64,000 nt of DNA from Brevibacillus composti (lineage in GTDB: Bacteria; Bacillota; Bacilli; Brevibacillales; Brevibacillaceae): contig NZ_CP066308.1 in assembly GCF_016406105.1 (NCBI RefSeq), forward strand, positions 1,833,501 through 1,897,500, read 5' to 3'. Of the stretch, positions 18,067 through 25,396 are shown in pieces (position 1 is the first letter of the stretch; every line of letters begins with the position of its first letter). The position numbers and the translations under genes were made by a program. Below the pieces are notes generated by a model, which did no database searches, had not been told where the DNA came from, and saw only the letters and a list, made by a program, of their open reading frames with translations.

Positions 18067-18825
18067 GTGCGAATCGACATACTGACTCTGTTTCCCGAGA
18101 TGTTTGAAGGCGTCCTCGGGAGCAGCATTCTCGGCAAAGCCAGGGAAAAGGGAATCGTGGAATACCACGTTACCAATTTCCGCGAATACTCCGAGAGCAA
18201 GCACGGCACAGTGGATGATACGCCGTATGGCGGGGGCGGCGGGATGGTGCTGAAGCCCGAGCCCATATTTCGCGCCGTGGAGGCTGTCACCGCCGAAGCC
18301 AAGCCGCGCGTCATCCTGATGTGCCCGCAGGGTAGGCCGTATCAGCAAAAGCTGGCGGAGGAGCTGGCGCAGGAAGAGCATCTGGTGTTTATCTGCGGAC
18401 ACTATGAGGGCTATGACGAGCGGATTCGTCAATATCTGGTGACCGACGAGATCTCCATCGGCGATTACGTGCTGACGGGCGGGGAGCTGGCGGCGATGGT
18501 CGTCATCGACAGCGTCGTGCGTCTGCGTCCGGGCGCGTTGGGGAATCAAGTCTCTGCGGTCGAAGACTCGTTCTCCACGGGTCTGCTGGAGCATCCCCAC
18601 TACACGCGTCCTCCGGAATTTCGCGGGTGGAAGGTGCCGGATATCCTGCTGTCCGGCCACCATGCCAACATCGTCCGCTGGCGCTTGAAAGAATCGCTGC
18701 GCCGCACCAAAGAGCGCAGGCCCGATCTCCTGGAGAAAATCGAGTGGGACAAGGACAAGGAGATGCAAAAACTGCTGCGGGAGCTTGAAGAAGAGGAAAA
18801 AAATGCAGGCTCGTCTGCCGATTAG
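18067..18825 (+). CDS. trmD: tRNA (guanine-37-N1)-methyltransferase TrmD
   Basis: TrmD methylates G37 of tRNAs with S-adenosylmethionine, which prevents frameshifting. The 252-residue protein of the SPOUT class shows the knotted cofactor site: [29 protein letters not shown] and [14 protein letters not shown] (about residues 87-150). Translation begins with GTG at 18067 after AGGAGGA; an ATG five bases upstream is out of frame. It is the last gene before the rplS promoter. Confidence 0.96.
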   Translation: MRIDILTLFPEMFEGVLGSSILGKAREKGIVEYHVTNFREYSESKHGTVDDTPYGGGGGMVLKPEPIFRAVEAVTAEAKPRVILMCPQGRPYQQKLAEELAQEEHLVFICGHYEGYDERIRQYLVTDEISIGDYVLTGGELAAMVVIDSVVRLRPGALGNQVSAVEDSFSTGLLEHPHYTRPPEFRGWKVPDILLSGHHANIVRWRLKESLRRTKERRPDLLEKIEWDKDKEMQKLLRELEEEEKNAGSSAD

Positions 18826-18828
18826 ACC

Positions 18829-18857
18829 TTGTCGTTTGGGTGCCAATATGTTAATAT
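18829..18857 (+). promoter_or_regulatory. SigA promoter for rplS
   Basis: TTGTCG (18829-18834) and TAATAT (18852-18857) are 17 bases apart. They lie right after the trmD stop codon and upstream of a structured leader, so rplS has its own transcript besides any read-through from trmD. Confidence 0.8.
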
Positions 18858-18864
18858 ACTTCTT

Positions 18865-18955
18865 GTGGCAATTTTGCCCGCTGACTAAGGCGGTCCGCTA
18901 CTCGTAAGCCGGTGATGACCGTGCTGCTCATAGGCGAGTAAGAACGTCTGATGGG
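18865..18955 (+). ncRNA. Ribosomal protein L19 leader
   Basis: A roughly 90-base untranslated region between the promoter and the rplS ribosome binding site contains GGCAATTTTGCC, GGCGGTCCGC and GTGATGACCGTGCTGCTCAT segments able to form several short stems. Position, length and sequence style match the Bacillales L19 leader family, an autoregulatory mRNA element. No structure calculation was done, so the exact fold is not claimed. Confidence 0.6.
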
Positions 18956-18971
18956 AAGGAGGGAATTGAAA

Positions 18972-19319
18972 ATGAACCAAGTGATTCGTGAATTGGAAAA
19001 AGAACAACTGAAACAGGACATTCCTGCTTTCCGACCTGGTGACACTGTTCGTGTTCACGTTAAGGTTATCGAGGGTCAGCGCGAACGTATCCAGCTGTTT
19101 GAAGGTGTCGTGATTCGCCGTCGCGGTACAGGCGTAAGCGAGACATTTACTGTTCGTAAGGTATCTTACGGCGTAGGTGTTGAGCGTACGTTCCCATTGC
19201 ACACTCCAAAGATCGACAAGATCGAGGTAGTGCGTTATGGTAAAGTTCGCCGTGCGAAGCTGTACTACCTGCGCGACCGTGTTGGTAAGGCGGCCCGTAT
19301 TAAAGAAATCCGTCGTTAA
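18972..19319 (+). CDS. rplS: 50S ribosomal protein L19
   Basis: L19 lies at the interface of the two ribosomal subunits. The 115-residue protein starts [14 protein letters not shown] and contains the family block [19 protein letters not shown] and the C-terminal [20 protein letters not shown]. The ATG at 18972 follows AAGGAGGG by eight bases. A longer frame from 18951 would put this site inside the gene and is rejected. A terminator follows shortly after. Confidence 0.97.
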   Translation: MNQVIRELEKEQLKQDIPAFRPGDTVRVHVKVIEGQRERIQLFEGVVIRRRGTGVSETFTVRKVSYGVGVERTFPLHTPKIDKIEVVRYGKVRRAKLYYLRDRVGKAARIKEIRR

Positions 19320-19340
19320 TAGCAAGTGTTTGATACAAAG

Positions 19341-19370
19341 GGGTCTGGCCTGCTAGCCGGGCCCTTTTTT
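19341..19370 (+). terminator. Intrinsic terminator after rplS
   Basis: GGGTCTGGC (19341-19349) pairs with GCCGGGCCC (19356-19364), including G-T pairs, and is followed by six T. It lies 20 bases after the rplS stop. Confidence 0.8.
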
Positions 19371-19436
19371 CCATTGCATCAGGAATGGACCGCTCCCATT
19401 CAGGGGAAGATACCGGCAGAAGTGGAGGGATTGAGG

Positions 19437-19994
19437 ATGAGCGAAGAAGTCGCCTCCAGCCGAACCAAAAATGAGGCATGGGAATGGCTCAAGGCGCTGG
19501 GCATAGCCGTCTTTCTGGCATTTGTCATTCGCACCTTTTTGTTCGCCCCTTTTATCGTCGATGGGGATTCCATGCAGTACACCTTACATAACCAAGAAAA
19601 ACTGGTGGTCAATAAAGCCATCTACTATCTCTCCGAGCCGAAGCGCGGGGATATTGTCGTGTTTCACGCGGAAGCGCGGCGCGACTATATCAAACGCGTG
19701 ATCGCGGTGGCGGGTGATACGGTGGAAGTGAAAAATGACCAGTTACTGATAAATGGCAAAGCGGTCGAAGAACCGTATCTGGAGGAAAAGCGCAAGGAAG
19801 CGGAAGAGATGGGCATCCCGCTGACCGATGACTTCGGCCCGATCCACATTGGCGAAGGGCAAATTTTTGTCATGGGGGATAACCGTCAGGACAGCCACGA
19901 CAGCCGTGCGATCGGTCCTGTCGATCTGGACCAGGTCGTCGGGCGTGCGGAGTTCGTCTTCTGGCCGCTCTCCGGTATCCGGATCACGCGCTAG
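19437..19994 (+). CDS. lepB: Type I signal peptidase
   Basis: This membrane serine protease removes signal peptides from exported proteins. The 185-residue Gram-positive form has one N-terminal transmembrane helix (about 19-38). Ser45 in the DGDSMQ motif and Lys87 in RRDYIKRVIA form the catalytic dyad. The GDNRQDSHDSR box near the C-terminus is also intact. The ATG at 19437 follows GGAGG and TGAGG; earlier in-frame starts reach back into the rplS terminator. Related Bacillales often encode a signal peptidase here (sipS/sipT class). It is followed by a repeat-rich spacer. Confidence 0.93.
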   Translation: MSEEVASSRTKNEAWEWLKALGIAVFLAFVIRTFLFAPFIVDGDSMQYTLHNQEKLVVNKAIYYLSEPKRGDIVVFHAEARRDYIKRVIAVAGDTVEVKNDQLLINGKAVEEPYLEEKRKEAEEMGIPLTDDFGPIHIGEGQIFVMGDNRQDSHDSRAIGPVDLDQVVGRAEFVFWPLSGIRITR

Positions 19995-20144
19995 GGACCA
20001 ACCGTCATCCAGGCTGGGCGCCAGGCACGATGGGGTATCTGAATCGCACGCAGCGCACCATCAATTGACCGGTACTTGCGCGAAGCACCATGAGTTACCC
20101 GGATGATGGGCAAAGCACCATTACGAAATAGCAGGATAGAGAGA
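19995..20144. repeat. Degenerate 30-bp tandem repeat between the signal peptidase and rbgA
   Basis: The heptamer GCACCAT (GCACGAT in one copy) starts at 20025, 20055, 20085 and 20115, an exact 30-base period. The rest of each unit is loosely conserved, with TTGACCGG or TTACCCGG near the middle and GCGAA or GCAAA at the end. A weaker unit precedes at 19995. A related GCACCATCATTGGACC sequence occurs at 24604-24619. The function is unknown. Confidence 0.7.
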
Positions 20145-20159
20145 GGCAGGTGAGACGTC

Positions 20160-21050
20160 ATGACGATTCAGTGGTTTCCTGGACATATGGCAAAAGCCCG
20201 CAGACAGGTTACGGAGAAGCTGAAGCAGATTGACGTGGTGATCGAGCTGTTGGATGCGAGATTGCCTTTATCCAGCCGCAATCCGATGATTGACGAGATC
20301 GTCAGTGAAAAGCCGCGATTGATCTTGCTCAATAAAGCGGATCTGGCTGATGAGAAAGTGACCGATGAGTGGGTGCGTTACTTCCGTGAGCGGGAGCTGC
20401 GGACGCTTCCGATCGACGCGCTCAGCGGAAAAGGCGTGAATAAGCTGCCGGAGGTATGCAGAGAGCTGGCCGCCGACATGCTGGCCAAGCGCGCGGAGCG
20501 GGGCATGCAGGCACGCGCCATCCGGATCATGATCCTGGGGATTCCCAACGTCGGGAAGTCCTCGCTGATTAACCGGCTGGCCAAGCGGGCCGTCGCCCAA
20601 ACGGGAGACCGTCCGGCCGTGACCAAAGCCCAGCAGTGGGTAAAGATGGGCGATACCTTGGAGCTGCTCGATACCCCGGGGATTCTCTGGCCCAAATTCG
20701 AAGATCAGATGGTCGGTCTGCGGCTGGCGGCAAGCGGGGCAATCAAGGACGAGCTGATCGATTTTACCGAGGTGGCCCTGTTTGCCATCAGCTACATGAT
20801 GCACTACTATCCCGAGCGTCTCGTGGAGCGCTTCAAGCTGAAGGAAATGCCCACGGACCGGGTCGAGCTGCTGGAGACCATCGGCAAAAAGCGCGGCTGT
20901 CTGGTCGCAGGCGGCCAGATCGATTACGACAAGGCTGCCGAGCTCTTTTTGCGTGAGCTGCGGTCCGGCAAGCTGGGCACGGTGACGCTGGAGCGCCCTG
21001 TCGATTGGGAGATGGATGAGCCGATTGGCAAGCCGCTAACTTTGAGCTAA
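20160..21050 (+). CDS. rbgA: Ribosome biogenesis GTPase RbgA (YlqF)
   Basis: RbgA is needed for late assembly of the 50S subunit in B. subtilis. The 296-residue protein is a circularly permuted GTPase: the G4 motif NKAD (58-61) comes before G1 GIPNVGKSS (about 126-134) and G3 DTPG. The N-terminal WFPGHMAKARRQ is the family signature. The C-terminal domain holds the ANTAR-like RNA-binding region. GAGAGGCAGGTGAG precedes the ATG. A terminator lies just after the stop, so it does not share a transcript with rnhB. Confidence 0.96.
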   Translation: MTIQWFPGHMAKARRQVTEKLKQIDVVIELLDARLPLSSRNPMIDEIVSEKPRLILLNKADLADEKVTDEWVRYFRERELRTLPIDALSGKGVNKLPEVCRELAADMLAKRAERGMQARAIRIMILGIPNVGKSSLINRLAKRAVAQTGDRPAVTKAQQWVKMGDTLELLDTPGILWPKFEDQMVGLRLAASGAIKDELIDFTEVALFAISYMMHYYPERLVERFKLKEMPTDRVELLETIGKKRGCLVAGGQIDYDKAAELFLRELRSGKLGTVTLERPVDWEMDEPIGKPLTLS

Positions 21051-21062
21051 ATGGCATTCTGG

Positions 21063-21096
21063 AACCTGTCTGGCCTCTTTGGCGGACAGGTTTTTT
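21063..21096 (+). terminator. Intrinsic terminator after rbgA
   Basis: AACCTGTC (21063-21070) pairs with GACAGGTT (21085-21092), followed by T residues to 21096. The spacer between the stem halves is 14 bases. Confidence 0.82.
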
Positions 21097-21143
21097 CATG
21101 CGGAGACAACCGTGCTGCGGCGACATCCGTTCCCGTTTTTCGA

Positions 21144-21149
21144 TATAAT
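21144..21149 (+). promoter_or_regulatory. Probable -10 box for rnhB
   Basis: A perfect TATAAT lies 36 bases before the rnhB start, downstream of the rbgA terminator. No good -35 hexamer is visible at the right spacing, so the promoter may be weak. Confidence 0.45.
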
Positions 21150-21184
21150 GGACACATTACATAATTCACAAGGTGAGGAAATCA

Positions 21185-21967
21185 ATGAAATTGGCGGAAA
21201 TGTCGATAAAAGAAATACGTGATCTGCTAGAAAAAATGGACGAGGTCCCCAAAGATTTTTTACAATGGCTGCACGAGGATAAACGCAAAGGCGTCAATGA
21301 ATTGGCTCGCCAGGTGGAACAACAGCAGGCCAGACAAGCCCGCTTAGCCAGTCAGTGGGAGGAGATGACCACCTTTGAGCGCTCTCTGCGAGCCGAGGGG
21401 TATACCCATCTCTTCGGCATCGACGAAGTGGGCCGAGGTCCGCTTGCCGGCCCGGTAGTGGCAGCAGCAGTCTGCTTGCCGGCGGATTTTTACCTCCCCG
21501 GTTTAAATGATTCGAAAAAGCTGCCGGCGGCGACCCGAGAGGCTTTTGCCGAAGTGATCCGCTCAAAGGCGCTTGCTGTCGGGATCGGCATCGTCTCTGC
21601 CGAGCGGATCGACGAAATCAATATTCTCGAGGCGACCAAGGAAGCGATGAGGCTGGCTATTAAGGAAGCGGCCCGGACAGTCAGCCCCGACGCCTGTCTG
21701 CTCGATGCCGTGCAGCTGAAGGATTTGCCGTACAAACAACTGCCGATTATCGGCGGAGATGGAAAAAGCGTATCGATTGCGGCAGCTTCTGTCGTCGCCA
21801 AAGTGACGCGCGACCAGATCATGAGCGAGTACGCAGCCGCCTATCCGCAATACAGCTTTGAAAAAAATGCAGGCTATGGCACAGCGGAACATCTGACGGC
21901 CTTGGAGCGCTACGGCATGACCCCGATTCATCGGCGGACGTTTACCGGAGCCAAGGCCCAGGCCTGA
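21185..21967 (+). CDS. rnhB: Ribonuclease HII
   Basis: RNase HII removes RNA and single ribonucleotides from DNA duplexes. The 260-residue protein has the metal-binding motif IDEVGRGPLAGPVVAAA, with Asp80 and Glu81, followed by GLNDSKKL and LLDAV. The N-terminal 75-residue extension is usual for Firmicute enzymes. The ATG at 21185 is eight bases after AGGTGAGG; the GTG at 21173 would lie within that site. The next gene begins 38 bases downstream. Confidence 0.95.
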   Translation: MKLAEMSIKEIRDLLEKMDEVPKDFLQWLHEDKRKGVNELARQVEQQQARQARLASQWEEMTTFERSLRAEGYTHLFGIDEVGRGPLAGPVVAAAVCLPADFYLPGLNDSKKLPAATREAFAEVIRSKALAVGIGIVSAERIDEINILEATKEAMRLAIKEAARTVSPDACLLDAVQLKDLPYKQLPIIGGDGKSVSIAAASVVAKVTRDQIMSEYAAAYPQYSFEKNAGYGTAEHLTALERYGMTPIHRRTFTGAKAQA

Positions 21968-22005
21968 GGTACCGCGTTCCAGACCTGCCGTGAGAAGGTG
22001 AAGTC

Positions 22006-23802
22006 ATGTTTTCCCCTGCCCAAATGATCCAGTCGCTGATGCAGCGCTCCGGCCACCTGTCCGCAGCAAGACCCGTGGAGTTTACACCCGGCCAAGTCTT
22101 TACAGGAGCGATTCTCCGAACGTATCCGGAGAATATGGCGTTGGTCCAGATCGGCGGCATGCAGCTTCAGGCCAAGCTGGAGGCGAGCCTGGAAGCAGGA
22201 CAGCGCGCCTGGCTGCAGGTCCAGCCTTCGCATGGAGGAGTCATCACGCTGAAGGTGCTAAGCGCGCCGCAGGGCGGGGCCGTCGCGGATGCGTCGCTGG
22301 ATGGCCTGATGAAATCCCTCGGCATCGCCGACACCAAAGAAAACCGGTCGCTGGTGCAAGCGCTGGTTTCCGCAAATCTGCCGGTCAATCGGGAAGCAGC
22401 CCAGAGCTTTGCGGCCGTCACCCAGCGGCTGGGGGCGGATCAGGGGACCCTGGATGCCTTTCTCCTTTCCCTGAGGCGGAATTTGCCGGTGACGCCAGAT
22501 GCCATCGCCGGTTTGAAGGCTTTTCTCGCCGAGAAGCCGCTAAGTCAAACGATCCAAGCCTTTTTGCGGGAGGCCGACTCCTTTTTGCGCGGGCACCAAG
22601 TGCCGCCAGCAGCGGGAAACGGTACGGGCAGTCCGGCCACCGCAGCAGGAGGAGGGCAGCTGCAGACGATTGTGGCCGCCCTTCGGGACAAGCTGGCCCA
22701 GCTCGCCTACACCTTGCCGCAGCAGGATGCCTCCGCATCCGGGGAATCGGGCAAGACGCAGGCTGCTCAGCAGGGGACGCCCGCAAATGGAAGCGGGACA
22801 CTAGCCGGCGGGAGCGCATCGACGCTGGCGAGAGGGGCAGAAACAGGCTCTTCAGCCCAGCCGATGAAGAGCGGCTCAGCCGGTCCGGAGGGACTTCAGG
22901 CAAATGCCGCCGGTCAGGGTGCACTGAATCGCCCCGGTGCGGAGACAGGGAAGGCGGGGGAAGCTCCGCTTCCGCGCACGAACGGTACGGGATCGGCAGA
23001 CCTTTCGGGGATGAGCAGCAGGAATGTGGGAGAGATGTCGGGAGCTGACACGGCCAAATCCAATGCGGGCGGTGATCAGTCGCAAACGGCTCCAATCGCT
23101 GCCACAGCGCCGGGGACAGGGGGACAGGCTCCCCATTCGGCAGCAGCCGGCCGGCCAGATCACCCGATCCTGGAGCTGTTCCGGCAGCTTGGTCTCGGCC
23201 ATGAGCGGGAGGTGGCCAGCCAGGCCCTCACAGGCACCTCCGAAATCCTTAAGCATATGGAGACCGCCAAGTCGCTCCTGCTGCAGCTGTCCAGCGGCTC
23301 CCATAGCGGCGTTCCGGCGGCTTTGCGGGATGCGGCGGATACGCTGTTGCAACAGATTACCGGCCAGCAGCTGATGCTGGCGCAGCCCTCCCACCAGCCT
23401 TTTGCGCAGGTGGTCATGCAGATTCCCATCCGCACCCAGGACGGGGAGGATACGGCTTTTGTCCAGATCGAATCCAAGAAAAAAGGCGGCGGGGAACTGG
23501 ACCCGGAGAATTGCCGCCTGTTTTTCAACCTCGACCTGAATAAGATGGGCATCACTCTGCTGGATGTGGCCATCGTCAACCGGATCGTCAATATACAGGT
23601 GTTCAACAACAGCGAGTGGGTAGAACCGCTGGTGCACGCCATGCGGGATGAACTGGTCGGCCAATTGCAGGGGATCGGCTATCAGCTGTCTTCGATGCGG
23701 GTCCAGGCCATCCCGGAGGCGAAGGGCGACAGTCCGGCGCGGATGGCCGCGAAAAGCAAATACCAGCTGAGTGATTACAAGGGGGTCGATTTCCGCGTAT
23801 GA
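22006..23802 (+). CDS. ylqG: FliK-like protein YlqG
   Basis: This 598-residue protein has an ordered N-terminal part (about 1-200) and a low-complexity Gly/Ala/Ser-rich middle (about 205-370). Its C-terminal domain (about 455-575) resembles the hook-length control fold (FAQVVMQIPI, LFFNLDLNKMGITLLDVAIV, MRDELVGQLQGIGYQLSS). It matches the Bacillales YlqG position between rnhB and ylqH. The role is unknown; resemblance to FliK suggests contact with a FlhB-like C-terminal domain, and the next gene encodes exactly that. The GTGAAGGTGAAG stretch precedes the ATG. The stop overlaps the ylqH start. Confidence 0.78.
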   Translation: MFSPAQMIQSLMQRSGHLSAARPVEFTPGQVFTGAILRTYPENMALVQIGGMQLQAKLEASLEAGQRAWLQVQPSHGGVITLKVLSAPQGGAVADASLDGLMKSLGIADTKENRSLVQALVSANLPVNREAAQSFAAVTQRLGADQGTLDAFLLSLRRNLPVTPDAIAGLKAFLAEKPLSQTIQAFLREADSFLRGHQVPPAAGNGTGSPATAAGGGQLQTIVAALRDKLAQLAYTLPQQDASASGESGKTQAAQQGTPANGSGTLAGGSASTLARGAETGSSAQPMKSGSAGPEGLQANAAGQGALNRPGAETGKAGEAPLPRTNGTGSADLSGMSSRNVGEMSGADTAKSNAGGDQSQTAPIAATAPGTGGQAPHSAAAGRPDHPILELFRQLGLGHEREVASQALTGTSEILKHMETAKSLLLQLSSGSHSGVPAALRDAADTLLQQITGQQLMLAQPSHQPFAQVVMQIPIRTQDGEDTAFVQIESKKKGGGELDPENCRLFFNLDLNKMGITLLDVAIVNRIVNIQVFNNSEWVEPLVHAMRDELVGQLQGIGYQLSSMRVQAIPEAKGDSPARMAAKSKYQLSDYKGVDFRV

Positions 23803-24092
23803 GCACGCCTCCCTTTGACAAGGAAAAACGGAAACAAGCCGTCGCGCTCCGCTATCAGGCGGGATTGATGGATGCCCCTGCCGTGGTCGCCAAGGGAAAG
23901 GGCTACGTGGCGGAAAATCTGCTGAAGGCAGCCAAGGAAAACGAGATTCCCATTCAGGAAGATCCTTCGCTGGTCGAAGTGCTGGGCAAGCTGGAGCTGA
24001 ATCAGCAGATCCCCCCCGAGCTGTATCAGGTCGTCGCGGAGATACTCGCCTTTGTCTACAGGCTCGACATAGGAGGCAAGAAGAAAGCATGA
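23799..24092 (+). CDS. ylqH: FlhB C-terminal-domain homologue YlqH
   Basis: This 97-residue soluble protein corresponds to the cytoplasmic C-terminal domain of the flagellar export switch FlhB (YscU/SpaS family). AVALRYQAGLMDAPAVVAKGKGYVAENL and the following IPIQEDPSLVEVL align in style with the part of FlhB after its autocleavage site. The NPTH cleavage motif is missing and the region reads KRKQAVALRY, so it looks like a free-standing FlhB-CC fragment. The start overlaps ylqG by four bases and the stop overlaps yraN by four, so the three are tightly coupled. Confidence 0.82.
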   Translation: MSTPPFDKEKRKQAVALRYQAGLMDAPAVVAKGKGYVAENLLKAAKENEIPIQEDPSLVEVLGKLELNQQIPPELYQVVAEILAFVYRLDIGGKKKA

Positions 24093-24499
24093 CGGATGCA
24101 CGGCGTGACCTGGGGAAGCGGGGAGAACGGCTGGCGGAGGAGTATCTGCTGGCGCAAGGGTACCGCTTGGCGGAGCGGAACTATCGGACGGCACGCGGAG
24201 AGATTGATTTGATCCTGTGGGACGGCGGGGAGCTGGTCTTCGTGGAAGTGCGGACCCGGACCAGCCTGAAGTTCGGGTCGGCCGTCGAGTCCGTTACGCG
24301 GCAAAAGCAGCAGAAACTGAGGGAGATCGCCCTCGCCTACCTGCAAACGCGGAGCGCGCCGGTGAAAGCCTTTCGCTTTGATGTGGTGGGGGTCCAGTAC
24401 CAGTATGAGCACGGACGGGGCTTTCGGACCTCTGGCGGCGATGCCGGACTGCCCGCTGCGGCCGCTCCGGCCATTACGCATATCCGCTACGCTTTTTAA
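24089..24499 (+). CDS. YraN-family putative endonuclease (UPF0102)
   Basis: This 136-residue protein begins with the family pattern RRDLGKRGERLAEEYLLAQGY. It then has the nuclease-like core RTARGEIDLILWDGGELVFVEVRTR (about residues 33-58), with the Glu, Asp and Glu-x-Lys-type residues of a restriction-endonuclease fold; here the last motif is EVRTR. Family members are implicated in DNA uptake or repair but are not well characterised. It overlaps ylqH by four bases. It lies upstream of comM, another DNA-processing gene, as often seen in bacteria. Confidence 0.85.
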   Translation: MTDARRDLGKRGERLAEEYLLAQGYRLAERNYRTARGEIDLILWDGGELVFVEVRTRTSLKFGSAVESVTRQKQQKLREIALAYLQTRSAPVKAFRFDVVGVQYQYEHGRGFRTSGGDAGLPAAAAPAITHIRYAF

Positions 24500-24507
24500 C
24501 TAAAAAC

Positions 24508-24530
24508 GGGCGCGAAATGAGCGCCCCTCT
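24508..24530 (+). terminator. GC stem-loop after yraN
   Basis: GGGCGC and GCGCCC pair around GAAATGA shortly after the yraN stop. Only CTCT follows, so termination is probably partial. Confidence 0.45.
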
Positions 24531-24618
24531 AGGGATACGTCTACAGCATTGCACCCGGTAACGGCGTACTATGTACTGTACTCGACGCGATGAAACTCCT
24601 CCAAGCACCATCATTGGA

Positions 24619-24647
24619 CCTCCGGTTTTTGCCGGAGGGTTTTTTTT
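24619..24647. terminator. Intrinsic terminator between yraN and a convergent small gene
   Basis: CCTCCGG (24619-24625) pairs with CCGGAGG (24632-24638) and is followed by eight T. It lies between convergent genes and may close the ylqG-ylqH-yraN transcript. Confidence 0.8.
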
Positions 24648-24665
24648 GTGGGCAGGGTTGTCTTT

Positions 24666-24866
24666 TTAGGATGACACCATAAAAGAATAGATCGAAAAAA
24701 GCACGAATAGAGCCAAAAAGCAGGAGCCGGATACCAGCAGACTCACCCGGTCTCTTTTGGCCACTCCGACGAGTAGACAGGATATGCCCACGAGCGCGAG
24801 CAGCAGCGGGACAAGGATAACCCATAATTGCTCGATGATGATCACATTTTCACTGATGCGTTTCAT
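24666..24866 (-). CDS. Small two-helix membrane protein, unknown
   Basis: This 66-residue product has two hydrophobic helices (about residues 11-33 and 41-62) separated by the basic turn AKRDR. The minus-strand ATG at 24866 follows GGAGGTGC, so this start is preferred over 24896. I do not recognise a family. It is convergent with yraN and divergent from the next small membrane gene. Two transmembrane helices and the good ribosome binding site support a real gene. Confidence 0.62.
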   Translation of the reverse strand: MKRISENVIIIEQLWVILVPLLLALVGISCLLVGVAKRDRVSLLVSGSCFLALFVLFSIYSFMVSS

Positions 24867-24986
24867 TGGAAAAAGCACCTCCGGGAATGGGGGCAATTTG
24901 TTTTAGATGGTTTGTTGGAAAATAGAGGAGGGATTTGTTGTTCCTTCCATTAATAATATACGAATATAGGATTGGGAGGTGGAATC

Positions 24987-25265
24987 ATGACACTTATTTG
25001 GATTTTTCTTCTGTTACTATTCATTCTGATTGGAATTTTTAAAGATAAAAATGGGGAATACCTGAAGCGGAGCTCGATTGCTTTCATCGTCCTGTCTAAT
25101 ATAGCCGCCATATCAATTGCTTTCATCTCATCAAATCGAGGAGGCGCAGTGCAAGTTGGGTGGATTTACGTAGAGGATTTGCCTTTTTACTTCTTAGTAA
25201 GTGTGCATGGCGTCATTTTGGGGTTGCTGTTGTATTTGTTTGCCAGTGGAAGGTTGAGGGAATGA
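24987..25265 (+). CDS. Small membrane protein, unknown
   Basis: This 92-residue protein has three predicted hydrophobic helices (about 3-18, 29-47 and 66-86), with a charged loop FKDKNGEYLKR after the first. The ATG at 24987 follows GGGAGGTGG by about six bases. No family is recognised. Its AT content is higher than that of neighbouring genes. It faces away from the small minus-strand membrane gene at 24666-24866 across a 120-base AT-rich gap. Confidence 0.62.
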   Translation: MTLIWIFLLLLFILIGIFKDKNGEYLKRSSIAFIVLSNIAAISIAFISSNRGGAVQVGWIYVEDLPFYFLVSVHGVILGLLLYLFASGRLRE

Positions 25266-25396
25266 TCATCCAAAAAGAGAGTCAGAGGACGATACCAATA
25301 CGATATACAATCAGGTTGTCAATCCCGTACCCACTCATCAACCTTATTTGCACACCTCTCCTATCATTTCCTAAGCTGATAGAGAGGTGATTTTTT

